Origin: Vibrio sp. CAU 1672
GTDB taxonomy: Bacteria > Pseudomonadota > Gammaproteobacteria > Enterobacterales > Vibrionaceae
Assembly (NCBI RefSeq): GCF_029223195.1
Contig: NZ_JARHUF010000030.1
Location: 1 to 37,548, forward strand
Length of the DNA: 37,548 nucleotides
Direction: 5' to 3'
Numbering within the stretch: position 1 is the first letter of the stretch; each line of letters opens with the position of its first letter. Positions 1 through 8,902 of the stretch are shown here, piece by piece. The position numbers and the translations under genes are program-made. The notes below the pieces were generated by a model, which searched no databases, was not told where the DNA came from, and was given only the letters and a program-made list of their open reading frames with translations.

Positions 1-160
1 AATACTGATCGTCAAATCGATCCATAAGTCATTGCATTTTTTATGACATCACTGTAGAAATGAGTAAAAGTAGGCTCTCACTTAGGCCTTATTCCACAAG
101 AGTTTTTCATGATCTTGCCCTGGGTGCATATCCCCTCGTTTACACAATAAGGATTTAAAC

Positions 161-921
161 ATGAAACTTAAGAATATATTCTTTTTGCAACAACTTGGGA
201 CGAATCTTCACCAAAATACACATCATTAGCTGTCATTGAAGATGCAACTGCCGATACCTTCGTCCTGAACGAAAACGACGGTTTTCTACTTACCACGATT
301 AAAGTACCGCAGGATAAAGAGCTATTAATTGGCGTTTCTGCCGAAATTGGTATCACTACAGATACCTCGATTAAAGGTAAAGATGGCGGAGCAGCCAAAG
401 CCATTGCTGGTGGAGCCGCATGGGTAATCGTTACCGCGACCCCCGTTGCAGGCGGAGATCCTATCACAGCAGCTCCAGGGGCGGTCACGTTATCCAGTAG
501 AATTCAGGCGCTCAATGCCACTCTGGGAGGAGTGATTGACGAGTGTACTGATTTTACCGGTGGTACCGACGAAGCCGGGCTGGAACCTGGTGATGAAAGC
601 TACACCGATACGCCTGACGGTACGATTGATGTAGCAATCGAGTGTGTTGTAACGGATGAAGAGATTGGCTTAATGCAAGAGACTCTGGCATCACACCACT
701 TTAACTTCATTCTGCCTGATATGGATGCCGGTGAGTACTCCATTAAAGCGCACTTCTTTACCAAAGCAACAGCGGAAGTGGATATTAACGAGGTAACGGT
801 AGCAGCTGGCGGAACGGTTTCAGGTAGCTCATACGCCGAAGCCTTTGTCGGTAAAAACATGGTCACGGTACAACAGGTTCGTGCAGTTAAGACCTTGTCT
901 GAAGTCGAAATAGTCGAATGA
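161..921 (+). pseudogene. Secreted protein gene with broken signal peptide
   Basis: A good Shine-Dalgarno (AAGGAT) precedes an ATG at 161 that encodes MKLKNIFF and then stops at a TAG after 22 codons. The body of the protein lies in another frame, open from about 172 to 921, starting ...LFATTWDESSPKYTSLAVIE. Export-like residues FA|TTWDE therefore follow a start region that is out of phase and too short, so most of the hydrophobic core of a signal peptide seems deleted along with a phase shift. The body is about 244 residues, acidic, Ala/Gly/Thr-rich, with two cysteines (CTD, IECVV) that could pair. No start codon exists in the body frame before an internal Met. I do not recognise the family. 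Either a real inactivating deletion or an assembly error. Confidence 0.6.
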
Positions 922-1233
922 TTTAAACTGACCAGAAATTGACCATAAGCCATCGCCGGCAACGCTATTTTCAGTGCTTAAGATGTAAAGCGATGGCTTT
1001 TCAGCCTCAAAGGTTAATTATACCAGGCAGTCAGGAAAGGTCACTCGCTGCTACGCTATCGGGCTATTGCTCAGGTATTTATCTCTTTACCACAAACTGG
1101 CTTTGTTTTATATAAAACTTATATTTACTCAATAACCTAAAACACAACAGGTCAGGTTTTTTCCGCTCCTAATTATTTAAGCACATATATTAACCAGTAT
1201 AATCAGCTATTTAAGATAGCAAAACCCCAATAT
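922..1233. other. Intergenic, no gene seen
   Basis: Apart from the hairpin at 947-999, this AT-rich stretch holds no open frame with a start and ribosome site on either strand. It lies between the 3' ends of two converging genes. Confidence 0.6.
947..1003 (+). terminator. Possible long-loop terminator
   Basis: A perfect 10-bp stem AAGCCATCGC (947-956) / GCGATGGCTT (990-999) is followed by TTTTC. The loop is long (33 nt), which weakens the call. It lies 25 bp downstream of the broken secreted-protein gene and would end its transcript. Confidence 0.4.
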
Positions 1234-1995
1234 TTAATCAGCGCACTTCTCGATTTGCACCCCTTTTTCTTTGAACATGGATAAAATATTCTGATCAGTA
1301 TTTACGTCAGTAATCAGTATATCAACTTTATTGGTATCACAAACTTTATAAGTACTCATCTTACCAAGCTTTGAGGATGTTCCCAGAGCTATAACTTGTT
1401 CAGATTGCTCGATAATAGTGGCTAATGTTTCCGCCTCATCAAGATGATTGATGCTCATACCTTTATTGGGGTGAAAAGCATAAACCCCAAAAAAACACGC
1501 ATCAAAATGAATTTTACGCAACATTTCATTTGTTGTGGCCCCAAGTGCCATAACTGCCGGTTTGCACACTTTCCCACCCAGTAAAATCAACTCGATATTA
1601 TTATGATGGATCAACTTCGTCGCCACTAACGGGCTTGGCGTTACCACGGTAAAGTCAAAATGAGTTGGTAAGTTCATCGCCAAATGTAAACAGGTAGTCC
1701 CTGAATCCAGCAGAATAGTTTGGTTTTCCCTGATAAATGGAATCGCCGCCAAAGCAACCTGTTGCTTTAGCGGATCAATCTCATCACGTCGTTCACGATA
1801 TTCTTCAAGCTTCAGCTGTAACGGTAATGCCCCGCCATGCACCCGACGTAGTAGCTTTGCTTCATCCAGCTGCTTAAGGTCGCGGCGAATAGTGTCTTCG
1901 GAAACCTGGAGAGTCACACTCAGTTCAGTCGCGTAAACCCTGCCCAGCTGACTAAGCAGTTCCAGTATCTTGTTGTGTCTTTCTTGTTGTAACAT
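1234..1995 (-). CDS. DeoR-family transcriptional regulator
   Basis: 253 aa, the normal length for DeoR/GlpR-type sugar regulators. Residues 1-57 form the N-terminal winged helix-turn-helix with the family hallmark RHNKILELL...VSEDTIRRDLKQLDEAKLLRRVHGGA. The rest matches the DeoR sensor domain (isomerase-like fold), including the TILLDSGTTCLHLA phosphosugar-binding loop, LGG and a late LGTSSKLGK motif. Such proteins usually repress sugar-phosphate genes until a phosphorylated effector binds. It is divergent from the HAD phosphatase gene at 2125, its likely target. No clear Shine-Dalgarno precedes the ATG, but the start fits the family N-terminus exactly. Its own start lies 10-35 bp from a triplicated repeat, so autoregulation is likely. 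The specific sugar cannot be read from the sequence. Confidence 0.9.
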   Translation of the reverse strand: MLQQERHNKILELLSQLGRVYATELSVTLQVSEDTIRRDLKQLDEAKLLRRVHGGALPLQLKLEEYRERRDEIDPLKQQVALAAIPFIRENQTILLDSGTTCLHLAMNLPTHFDFTVVTPSPLVATKLIHHNNIELILLGGKVCKPAVMALGATTNEMLRKIHFDACFFGVYAFHPNKGMSINHLDEAETLATIIEQSEQVIALGTSSKLGKMSTYKVCDTNKVDILITDVNTDQNILSMFKEKGVQIEKCAD

Positions 1996-2004
1996 TTTTA
2001 GCTA

Positions 2005-2031
2005 ATGCGTATAAATGCATTATGATGCATT
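2005..2031. promoter_or_regulatory. Candidate DeoR-type operator, 10-bp-phased repeats
   Basis: Three copies of ATGCRT start at 2005 (ATGCGT), 2015 and 2025 (ATGCAT), exactly one helical turn apart. The last two also form an inverted repeat AATGCAT-N4-ATGCATT (2014-2031). It sits between the divergent regulator (start 1995) and the HAD gene (start 2125), immediately upstream of the regulator's start. Assignment to this regulator is inference. Confidence 0.5.
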
Positions 2032-2124
2032 AATCACTTAAGCAAATGCTGTTTTATGCCCGTTTATAGTGGCCACAAAAGTATGCCGGCGTTGCATTGA
2101 TGGTTTGTTTACTAAGGAGATATC

Positions 2125-2784
2125 ATGAATATTAAAGCAGTTCTGTTCGATATGGACGGCCTGATTTTTGATACAGAAGGCCTTTACAAAAAGAGTTGGC
2201 AGCGTGCCGTCAGTGAACAAGGCTTGGCGTTGACCGATGAGTATTATCAGAACTTTATCGGCGTACAGGATGCAAACTGTGAACGGCTGCTGGAATTAGA
2301 GTTTGGCGATCAACTCAATATGGAGCAGTTTATCCGGGTACGCGATGCAATGCTAAAGGCGGAAAGAGAAAACGGTGTTGCTTACAAGAGCGGATTTAAA
2401 GAACTGTTTGCCGAACTCAAGCAGAACAATGTTAAGTGTGCGCTTGTTACTTCCTCCGCATTACCACAGGTTCATCACCATTTTGCCGACACCAATTATC
2501 TGGAAATGTTTGATGTCATTGTTACCGCAGAACATGTCAAAAACGGCAAACCGGCTCCGGATTGCTATCGCATGGCGACTGAACAACTTGGTCTTGCTCC
2601 GGCGGAATGTCTGGTATTAGAAGACTCAAACAACGGCATGCGGGCGGGTTTGGCGGCAGGTTGCCATGCCATTATGATTCCGGATTTGCTTGAACCAGAT
2701 GCGGATGTCACTAAACATGCAACGTCTGTACTCGGTAGCCTGACTGAAGTAAAACCGTTTGTTCAAGCGAACGCCAGAACCTAA
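2125..2784 (+). CDS. HAD-superfamily phosphatase / beta-phosphoglucomutase-like
   Basis: 219 aa with all HAD subfamily I motifs: motif I FDMDGLIFDTE (D9 nucleophile, D11 acid/base), a helical cap at about residues 15-90, motif II VTSS, the motif III lysine in KNGKPAPDCY, and motif IV LEDSNNGMRAG for Mg2+. This family removes phosphate from, or isomerises, small sugar phosphates in the cytoplasm; family members are promiscuous and the substrate is not readable here. An AAGGAG Shine-Dalgarno lies 7 nt before the ATG. It is divergent from the DeoR regulator with operator-like repeats between, suggesting control by a sugar phosphate. It converges on the methyltransferase gene, which begins only 25 bp beyond its stop. 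Confidence 0.88.
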   Translation: MNIKAVLFDMDGLIFDTEGLYKKSWQRAVSEQGLALTDEYYQNFIGVQDANCERLLELEFGDQLNMEQFIRVRDAMLKAERENGVAYKSGFKELFAELKQNNVKCALVTSSALPQVHHHFADTNYLEMFDVIVTAEHVKNGKPAPDCYRMATEQLGLAPAECLVLEDSNNGMRAGLAAGCHAIMIPDLLEPDADVTKHATSVLGSLTEVKPFVQANART

Positions 2785-2809
2785 AGAAAAAATAAGAGAT
2801 GTGGATGGA

Positions 2810-3412
2810 TCAGTTCTTCTGCCAAACCATCCACTGCTCTTTATCTTTAAATACCGCCACACTATCACTTGCGTTTGACGATTCGATTAAACGAAAAGCC
2901 GGCGATAACCACTGGGACAACTCACCAGAGCGCAGGCAAAACGGTGGAAAACGTGAGTGATAATCATCACTTATAACAAAGAATCCCAACAGCAAGCCCC
3001 CACTCGGCAATAACCGTTCAACCAGGGCAAAGTAGTCAGCCCAACGAGATCGCGGCAAGGCTGCAAGAAAAGCGCGCTCATAAATCACATCAAATGACTG
3101 GCTGATCTCAGTACTAAACACATCACCATGCAACACGCAGTGCGCATGCTCGCCCAGCTGATTTTTGGCCAGATGCACCGCCGCGACACTGTAGTCCATT
3201 GCCATCACCGCAAAACCGTGACGGAGAAAGCTTGCCACTTCATACGCTGCGCCACATCCGGGAATAAACACGGACCGCTTGTCGCTGTCAGTTTGTGTCA
3301 GGTAGCCGTTCAGCTCGGCCGGTGTTTGCTTACGATCCCAGGGCATTTTGCGCTGATTAAACAGTTCATCCCAAAACTCGGCATTGATATTCGGTGTGTC
3401 AACGCTATTCAC
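2810..3412 (-). CDS. TPMT-like SAM-dependent methyltransferase
   Basis: 200 aa. The N-terminal AEFWDELFNQRKMPWD stretch and the class I SAM-binding motif VFIPGCGAAYEVASFLRHGFAVMAMDYS are typical of the thiopurine S-methyltransferase (TPMT) family, including the bacterial proteins that methylate thiol, tellurite, selenite or halide acceptors. Motifs II/III follow (HGDVF, FDVIYERAFLAALP), then RLLPSGGLLLGFF. Cytoplasmic. A CTCCT complement just upstream of the start on the minus strand supplies a ribosome site. A terminator lies between the liv/paaK operon and this gene, so it is probably transcribed separately. The physiological acceptor is unknown. Confidence 0.85.
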   Translation of the reverse strand: MNSVDTPNINAEFWDELFNQRKMPWDRKQTPAELNGYLTQTDSDKRSVFIPGCGAAYEVASFLRHGFAVMAMDYSVAAVHLAKNQLGEHAHCVLHGDVFSTEISQSFDVIYERAFLAALPRSRWADYFALVERLLPSGGLLLGFFVISDDYHSRFPPFCLRSGELSQWLSPAFRLIESSNASDSVAVFKDKEQWMVWQKN

Positions 3413-3451
3413 CTTTCACTCCTCCAATCCAGTTCCCGGTTTGTTATCTCC

Positions 3452-3489
3452 GAAAAAACAAAAGGGATCCCCGCCAACACAGTATCCCT
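3452..3489 (-). terminator. Rho-independent terminator of the liv/paaK operon
   Basis: On the minus strand, stem AGGGAT (3489-3484) / ATCCCT (3468-3463) is followed by TTTTGTTTTTT. It lies 46 bp after the stop of the PaaK-like gene and before the methyltransferase, closing the long minus-strand operon. Confidence 0.65.
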
Positions 3490-3534
3490 CTGTAGTTAGT
3501 AGCCTGGCCATGCATGACTTTAATCCTGATGCTG

Positions 3535-4740
3535 CTAGCTACGTAAATCGTTAATCAGCGACTGTTCGCCACTCTGATTGGCAACAAACACCACCTCACC
3601 TCTGAGTTTGGTGACAGACTGCAACGTCGCTTGTATCTCGCCAGCCGCGACTTCGCTCTCCTGGCAATAAAAAGTGATGCGATCATTATAGCCATCCTTC
3701 TCAATCTGCAATGAGCCTTTAATATCGTGGCGGCGACAGACCTCTTGTATCTGGTGCGGATAGACAAACAAACCTTTTACCTTTACCGCTGAATCCGCTC
3801 TGCCCAACCAGCCCTTAAGCCGTAGGTTGGTGCGCTGCGACTGAGGATCTTTTGCTATACCTGCCGACAAATCACCCGTGGCGTAGCGTATCAACGGAAA
3901 TTTCTCGTCCAGCGAAGTGACCACCACCTCACCAACTTCCCCCGCTTCAACCGCCGAGCCGTCAGGTCGGACTAATTCAACAATGATATCCTCCGCCACG
4001 ACTAAACCAGGTTCCCCGGCAACCTGGTAAGCAATTAACCCCAGCTCGGCGCTGGCATAGGCTTGCGAAACCGCAACCCCTTTTTCGTACAGACATTGCG
4101 CCATTTCTGCGGTCAGTGGCTCACCAGAAACCAGCGCTTTAACGATGCTGCATGGCTTGCCATAGCGCTCTTCATAGCGGCTCAACAGCGTGATCAAAAA
4201 CGACGGGGTACCGGTAAAACCGCTGGGGTGAAGTTGTGCGATGGCTTCAATTTGCGCTTCTGTATTGCCGACACCCGCCGGAAACACGGCACAGCCACAG
4301 GCTCTTGCCCCGCCATCCATAATAAACCCGCCAGGAGAGAAGTGGTAAGAGAGCGTGTTGTGCACCAGATCTCCCGGACGAAACCCCGCGGCGTGAAAAG
4401 CGCGTCCCATACGCCAAAAATCCTTCTCATGACTTTGCGCTTCATACAACGGCCCGGGCGACTGAAACACCCGCGCCATCTGACCAATATCGGCACTGTT
4501 GATCCCGCCAAACGGAGGCTGGCATTGTTGCTGCTCCGGCAGAGTAAACTTGCGCGTGATCGGCAACGCAGCCAAACCTTCACGGCTACCCACCAGCGCA
4601 GGGTCAAATCCGGCAAACAGCCGGGCATAATGACCACTGCACTGCCTGGCACTCGCCACCACCTGGGGTAAACGCCGGAACAACTGCTGTTCCCTCACCG
4701 CTGCCGGCAATGCCTCTTTGGCATCAAATAGATCGTTCAT
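3535..4740 (-). CDS. PaaK-like AMP-forming CoA ligase
   Basis: 401 aa, slightly short of typical phenylacetate-CoA ligases (about 430). Recognisable are the N-terminal LPITRKFTL region, HPSGFTGTPSFLITLLSR, the adenylate motif QAYASAELGLIAYQ, PLIRYATGDLSAG, and the C-terminal hinge GRADSAVKVKGLFVYPHQI seen in PaaK C-terminal domains. These enzymes use ATP and CoA to turn an aromatic or other carboxylic acid into its CoA thioester in the cytoplasm. It is the last gene of the LIV-type transporter operon, 9 bp after livF, and a terminator follows. The context suggests it activates an imported acid. The substrate (phenylacetate or another) cannot be fixed by sequence alone, so I give no gene symbol. 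Confidence 0.8.
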   Translation of the reverse strand: MNDLFDAKEALPAAVREQQLFRRLPQVVASARQCSGHYARLFAGFDPALVGSREGLAALPITRKFTLPEQQQCQPPFGGINSADIGQMARVFQSPGPLYEAQSHEKDFWRMGRAFHAAGFRPGDLVHNTLSYHFSPGGFIMDGGARACGCAVFPAGVGNTEAQIEAIAQLHPSGFTGTPSFLITLLSRYEERYGKPCSIVKALVSGEPLTAEMAQCLYEKGVAVSQAYASAELGLIAYQVAGEPGLVVAEDIIVELVRPDGSAVEAGEVGEVVVTSLDEKFPLIRYATGDLSAGIAKDPQSQRTNLRLKGWLGRADSAVKVKGLFVYPHQIQEVCRRHDIKGSLQIEKDGYNDRITFYCQESEVAAGEIQATLQSVTKLRGEVVFVANQSGEQSLINDLRS

Positions 4741-4749
4741 TGCCTCTCC

Positions 4750-5571
4750 TTATAGCCAACGTTTACGACGCTTGTAGGACTTCAGGTTCTTAAAACTTTT
4801 ACGTTCGCCCTCGCCACCACCGAGATAAAATTCTTTCACGTCTTCGTTATTGAGCAGCGCATGTTTGCTGCCATCAAGCACGATTTTGCCCGATTCCATG
4901 ATGTAGCCGTAGTCAGCCGCCTGCAGAGCGAAGTTGGCATTCTGCTCAACCAACAGCATGGTGATGCCCTGCTCTTTGTTGATTTTCTCGATAATGCTGA
5001 ACACTTCCTTCACCAGCAGTGGCGACAGCCCCATCGACGGTTCATCCAGCAGGATCATTTTCGGCCTTGCCATCAACGCCCGGCCAATTGCCAGCATCTG
5101 CTGCTCGCCTCCGGACAAGTAACCCGCCAACCCGGTACGTTCTTTGAGGCGCGGGAAATAGCTGAACACCATTTCGATGTCCTGGTCGACCTCGTTATCG
5201 CTGCGGGTAAATGCGCCCAGGCGAAGGTTCTCAATCACCGTCATATCTTCGACAATACGGCGGCCTTCCATCACCTGGAAGATCCCGGAACGCACGATCT
5301 CTTCCGGGCTTTTGTTATCGATACGCTCGCCCATAAAGGTGATTTCACCGCGTGTGACTTCGCCGTCTTCGGTCTTAAGCAGACCAGAAATTGCCTTTAA
5401 GGTGGTGGATTTTCCGGCACCATTGGCACCAAGTAACGTCACTATCTGGCCTTTGGGCACTTCAAGGCTCACCCCGCGCAGCACCAGAATCACTTCGTCA
5501 TAAACCACTTCAATATTGTTCACCGAGAGCAATATTTCCGCCGGTTCAATATTCGTTGCTATTTCACTCAT
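4750..5571 (-). CDS. LIV-type ABC transporter ATPase, LivF-like
   Basis: 273 aa. Walker A is GANGAGKST, the ABC signature is LSGGEQQMLAIGRALMARP, Walker B is MILLDEPSMGL and the switch His region is LLVEQNANFAL. This is the LivF class (HAAT family), which powers import of branched-chain amino acids or related carboxylates with LivG. A basic tail after GGGEGERKSF (KNLKSYKRRKRWL) is longer than in E. coli LivF, as is common in the homologues encoded beside acyl-CoA ligases. It follows the binding-protein gene after an intergenic stem-loop that may lower its expression relative to that gene. Confidence 0.9.
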   Translation of the reverse strand: MSEIATNIEPAEILLSVNNIEVVYDEVILVLRGVSLEVPKGQIVTLLGANGAGKSTTLKAISGLLKTEDGEVTRGEITFMGERIDNKSPEEIVRSGIFQVMEGRRIVEDMTVIENLRLGAFTRSDNEVDQDIEMVFSYFPRLKERTGLAGYLSGGEQQMLAIGRALMARPKMILLDEPSMGLSPLLVKEVFSIIEKINKEQGITMLLVEQNANFALQAADYGYIMESGKIVLDGSKHALLNNEDVKEFYLGGGEGERKSFKNLKSYKRRKRWL

Positions 5572-5588
5572 TAAGTTACTCCTTGCAA

Positions 5589-5610
5589 AGGTGAGGGTAT
5601 CCCCTCACCT
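5589..5610 (-). other. Intergenic stem-loop after the binding-protein gene
   Basis: A perfect 9-bp stem AGGTGAGGG / CCCTCACCT with a 4-nt loop sits between the binding-protein stop and the livF start, with no U-tract. It fits a 3'-end mRNA stabiliser that keeps the periplasmic protein at higher levels than the downstream ATPase. That function is inference. Confidence 0.6.
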
Positions 5611-5620
5611 GTCCTGATTA

Positions 5621-6865
5621 TTAGTAACCCAGCCAGTCATCACGACGTGACAATGTCACCTCAGACACTTTATGAATGTCTACAGCGCCGCCCTGGTTAT
5701 TCCCCATATAGACGTTGACGGTCGTGGTGCCACGGTGATCATCCGGCTGCCAGTTTGCCGGGATGCAGACACCTTCCAGACCTTTTGGCACCCAGTTCTC
5801 CCGCACGTACATGCCTTTCTTGATGTTTTCACCGGTAATGCCACCGTTGGCTTTGGCCCACTCCATGGCCTCTTTCATGTAAAACGCCGAACAGACGCCA
5901 CGGATATAGTGGTGAGTACGGAACTGATTTGGCTCAGAGGCCGATTGTTTCGAGATTTCCCGTACCAGTTTCATCCCCTCGGTATTGTCCCCCCAAAACG
6001 CCGTCATTCCCGGGAAGACGTAATCTGTCAGGCCATCACCTGCCGCCTCAATCACCGGTTTATCACCGCCCCAGATATTGGCCATGTACTGGAACTGAGT
6101 TCCTACGGTATTGCAAGATTTCACCAGCGATATCACCGAACCACCTAAGTTGGCAATGTAGCCATAGTTGGTGCCAGACTCTTTAAGTGACAAACACTGG
6201 GCTTTGAAGTCCCCCGGTTTAAGCGACACCACGACCGGATTCTGCACTTCGAAACCCAGTTCTCTGGCATATTCCGCGCACGCTTGTTTCGGTGCATTGG
6301 GGAAAGGATGGTTATCACCGATGTGGGTAAATTTTGGCACACCCTGGTTGCCCTTGGCTTCCCAGTCAGCTTTCGCCCACTTCACCAGCGCACGGCACGC
6401 ATCAGAGTACGAAGCACCATAAAAAAAGTTATACGGTGCAGGTTTGGCGGTTTTTGGGTTTTTCCCGGTTGGATCGGTTAGGTGACCGGAGTACGAGGCA
6501 GAAAACACCGGCACTTTGTCTTTGGTGACAAATGAGATCAGCGCTTCGGTATCGGCGGTTCCCCAGCCCTGCATGGCCACCATATCTTTACGTGCCACCC
6601 AACGTTTGTAATTGGAGATAGCGACCGGCACTTTATATGCCATATCAACCGTTTCAAACTCAAGCTCGGTACCGTTGATCCCGCCGTTCTGGTTGATCCA
6701 CTTCAGTGCATCCCGCACGCCAGAACCATACGGCTTGCTGACATAAGCCGTAGGGCCAGAAAAATCCACCAGATGTCCGACAAATACGGAATCTTTTGCC
6801 TGAACAGCGCCGGTTAACAGTGCTGAAGAAAGCAGCAACGTTGTCGCTAAATGTCCTTTATTCAT
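5621..6865 (-). CDS. ABC transporter periplasmic substrate-binding protein (LivK-like)
   Basis: 414 aa with a Sec signal peptide MNKGHLATTLLLSSALLTGAVQA cleaved before KDSVFVG. The mature part belongs to the type I periplasmic-binding-protein fold of leucine/amide-type receptors (VGHLVDFSGPTAYVSKPYGSGVRDALKWINQNGGINGTELEF). It captures the substrate in the periplasm for LivH/LivM. At 414 residues it is longer than E. coli LivK (about 370), as in subgroups that bind aromatic or aliphatic carboxylates. It lies inside an operon with two CoA ligases, which argues for an acid rather than an amino acid as ligand. The ligand remains inferred. Confidence 0.88.
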   Translation of the reverse strand: MNKGHLATTLLLSSALLTGAVQAKDSVFVGHLVDFSGPTAYVSKPYGSGVRDALKWINQNGGINGTELEFETVDMAYKVPVAISNYKRWVARKDMVAMQGWGTADTEALISFVTKDKVPVFSASYSGHLTDPTGKNPKTAKPAPYNFFYGASYSDACRALVKWAKADWEAKGNQGVPKFTHIGDNHPFPNAPKQACAEYARELGFEVQNPVVVSLKPGDFKAQCLSLKESGTNYGYIANLGGSVISLVKSCNTVGTQFQYMANIWGGDKPVIEAAGDGLTDYVFPGMTAFWGDNTEGMKLVREISKQSASEPNQFRTHHYIRGVCSAFYMKEAMEWAKANGGITGENIKKGMYVRENWVPKGLEGVCIPANWQPDDHRGTTTVNVYMGNNQGGAVDIHKVSEVTLSRRDDWLGY

Positions 6866-6929
6866 AACTCGTTGTCCTTGTTATTGAGGTATGTTTCACC
6901 CGGATACGCCGGGTAGCCGATGAAGCCGA

Positions 6930-7997
6930 TTAATATGAGAACGGATAGTGTTTCCAATAGGCGCGGATCTGTTGCCAGCGGTGCGCTAAGCCCTGAGGTT
7001 CGAAAATGAGGAACAACATGATCACCAGTCCGACCGCCATCTCTTTGAGGTACGCTAAGCCGTCACTGAATGCGGTGGTATTACCAAACACCGACAATCC
7101 AGCCACGCCAAACTCTAAAACTTCCGGTAGTAGTACAATGAACACTGTGCCCATTAATGTGCCCTTCACCGAACCTAAGCCGCCGATGATGATCATTGCC
7201 AGGAACTGAATCGACATCATGATGGTGAAGCCTTCAGCGGAGACAAAACCCAGATAGTGGCCGTACAGTGCCCCGCCGATACCGGCATAAAATGCACACA
7301 CGCCAAAGGAGAGCAAACGGTATTTGGTCAGGTTGATCCCCATGATTTCTGCTGACAAATAGTGGTCGCGCACCGAAACAAACGCCCGGCCATCACGTGA
7401 GCGGATAAGGTTAGACGCCCACAGGTACATAAAAATCAAGGCAAACAGGGCAATATAGAAAAAGCTCTCATCGGTGGAGAATTCAAAGCCAAACAGGTTG
7501 ATAGGATTGGCGCTCGCCCCATACGAGCCGCCACTGAACCACTCTGCTCGGGCAAAGAAGTCTTCCAGGATGAACTGTGCCGCTAACGTGGCGATCGCCA
7601 GGTACAACCCTTTGATCCGCGCGGCTGGCAAGCCAAAAATCATCCCGACAATCATGGTCAGGTAACCAGCAAGGGGAATGGCAAACACCACCGGAATATT
7701 GAACTGATTATTCAGCCAGGCCGAAGCAAAGGCACCAAAGCCGAAAAACGCCCCGTGGCCGAGAGAGATCTGCCCGGTAAAACCAACCAGAATGTTCAGC
7801 CCCAGCGCAGCGATCCCCAGATAGGCGATCTGAATGAACAAGTTCAGGAAGTAGATATCCAATACCAGCGGGGCTGCCAGCATGGCAACCACGCTGGCGA
7901 TGGCTATCGTACGGATAGTCGAGGTTTCGAAAATGGGCGTATCATTTTTATAGGTGGTACGAAAATCACCACACGGGCGCATGCTAACGTGAGCCAT
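6930..7997 (-). CDS. ABC transporter permease, LivM-like
   Basis: 355 aa, with a hydrophilic lead of about 25 residues and then about eight to nine hydrophobic segments. The conserved LivM cytoplasmic region is present: LGLNILVGFTGQISLGHGAFFGFGAFASAW, and later FLAMIIIGGLGSVKGTLMGTVF, the coupling-loop type sequence for the ATPase. Inner-membrane partner of LivH. It starts 11 bp after livH ends. The N-terminal extension (MAHVSMRPCGDFRTTYKNDTP) is kept because a ribosome site AAGGAGAAATACT precedes this ATG. Confidence 0.9.
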   Translation of the reverse strand: MAHVSMRPCGDFRTTYKNDTPIFETSTIRTIAIASVVAMLAAPLVLDIYFLNLFIQIAYLGIAALGLNILVGFTGQISLGHGAFFGFGAFASAWLNNQFNIPVVFAIPLAGYLTMIVGMIFGLPAARIKGLYLAIATLAAQFILEDFFARAEWFSGGSYGASANPINLFGFEFSTDESFFYIALFALIFMYLWASNLIRSRDGRAFVSVRDHYLSAEIMGINLTKYRLLSFGVCAFYAGIGGALYGHYLGFVSAEGFTIMMSIQFLAMIIIGGLGSVKGTLMGTVFIVLLPEVLEFGVAGLSVFGNTTAFSDGLAYLKEMAVGLVIMLFLIFEPQGLAHRWQQIRAYWKHYPFSY

Positions 7998-8008
7998 AGT
8001 ATTTCTCC

Positions 8009-8902
8009 TTAAATACGCTCAATATCTTTGGTGCCGAACAAGCCATATGGCTTGAAGGCGAGAATGATTAACAGTACGTAGAACGGGGCAATATTGTAGA
8101 GGTTACCCACCTGCAGATACTGGCTGTCAAAGAACTCGGCCAGGTTCTCCAGCAAACCGATAGTAATACCGCCAACAATCGCGCCGACCACCGAATCCAG
8201 GCCGCCTAATATCACCGCCGGAAAGACCTTAATACCAATAATCGACAGTGCGTCAGAAACACCGTTAACTATCCCGATCACGATCCCGGCAGTGGCAGAG
8301 ACCATCGCCGAGATCGCCCAGCTGACGGCAAACACTTTCTTGATCGAAATACCCAGGCTCTGCGCGACCTGCTGGTTAAATGCCGTAGCACGCATCGCCA
8401 GGCCCATTTTGCTGAACTTAAAGAACCAGTAGAACGCGCCCATGATCAACACCGAGAAAATCAGGCTGAGAATGTAGGCAAACTCGACATTCAAGCCTCC
8501 AATGTTGACGACATTAGTTTCAAACACCTGAGGGTATGTCACTGCCGACACACCGAACATCCATTTCATCAGTGCCTGGAAAAACATCGACAAACCGATG
8601 GTGACCATAATCACCGAAATGATCGGCTCACCAATCAGCGGCCTGAGGACAATGGTCTGAACCGCGATACCGAATACCATCATAAACGCCAGGGTGAGTA
8701 AGAAACCGATGAAAAACGGTAACTGCAGATGCACCAGCGCTGCCCAGCAAACCCATGCGCCAATCAACAGAAATTCTCCCTGGGCAAAGTTCACCACCTG
8801 AGTTGATTTGTAAATCAACACAAAGCACATGGCGACCACACCATACAACATGCCGACTATCACGCCATTAATGACGAGTTGCAGTAATAAGTCCGTGTTC
8901 AT
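8009..8902 (-). CDS. ABC transporter permease, LivH-like
   Basis: 297 aa, very hydrophobic, with the LivH hallmarks NGVIVGMLYGVVAMCFVLIYKSTQVVNFAQGEFLLIGAW near the start and FPAVILGGLDSVVGAIVGGITIGLLE as the coupling region. It forms the channel with LivM. Its ATG shares bases with the upstream ligase's stop (TAATG), so translation is probably coupled. The order livG-ligase-livH-livM-livK-livF is characteristic of acid-importing LIV-type clusters. Confidence 0.9.
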   Translation of the reverse strand: MNTDLLLQLVINGVIVGMLYGVVAMCFVLIYKSTQVVNFAQGEFLLIGAWVCWAALVHLQLPFFIGFLLTLAFMMVFGIAVQTIVLRPLIGEPIISVIMVTIGLSMFFQALMKWMFGVSAVTYPQVFETNVVNIGGLNVEFAYILSLIFSVLIMGAFYWFFKFSKMGLAMRATAFNQQVAQSLGISIKKVFAVSWAISAMVSATAGIVIGIVNGVSDALSIIGIKVFPAVILGGLDSVVGAIVGGITIGLLENLAEFFDSQYLQVGNLYNIAPFYVLLIILAFKPYGLFGTKDIERI

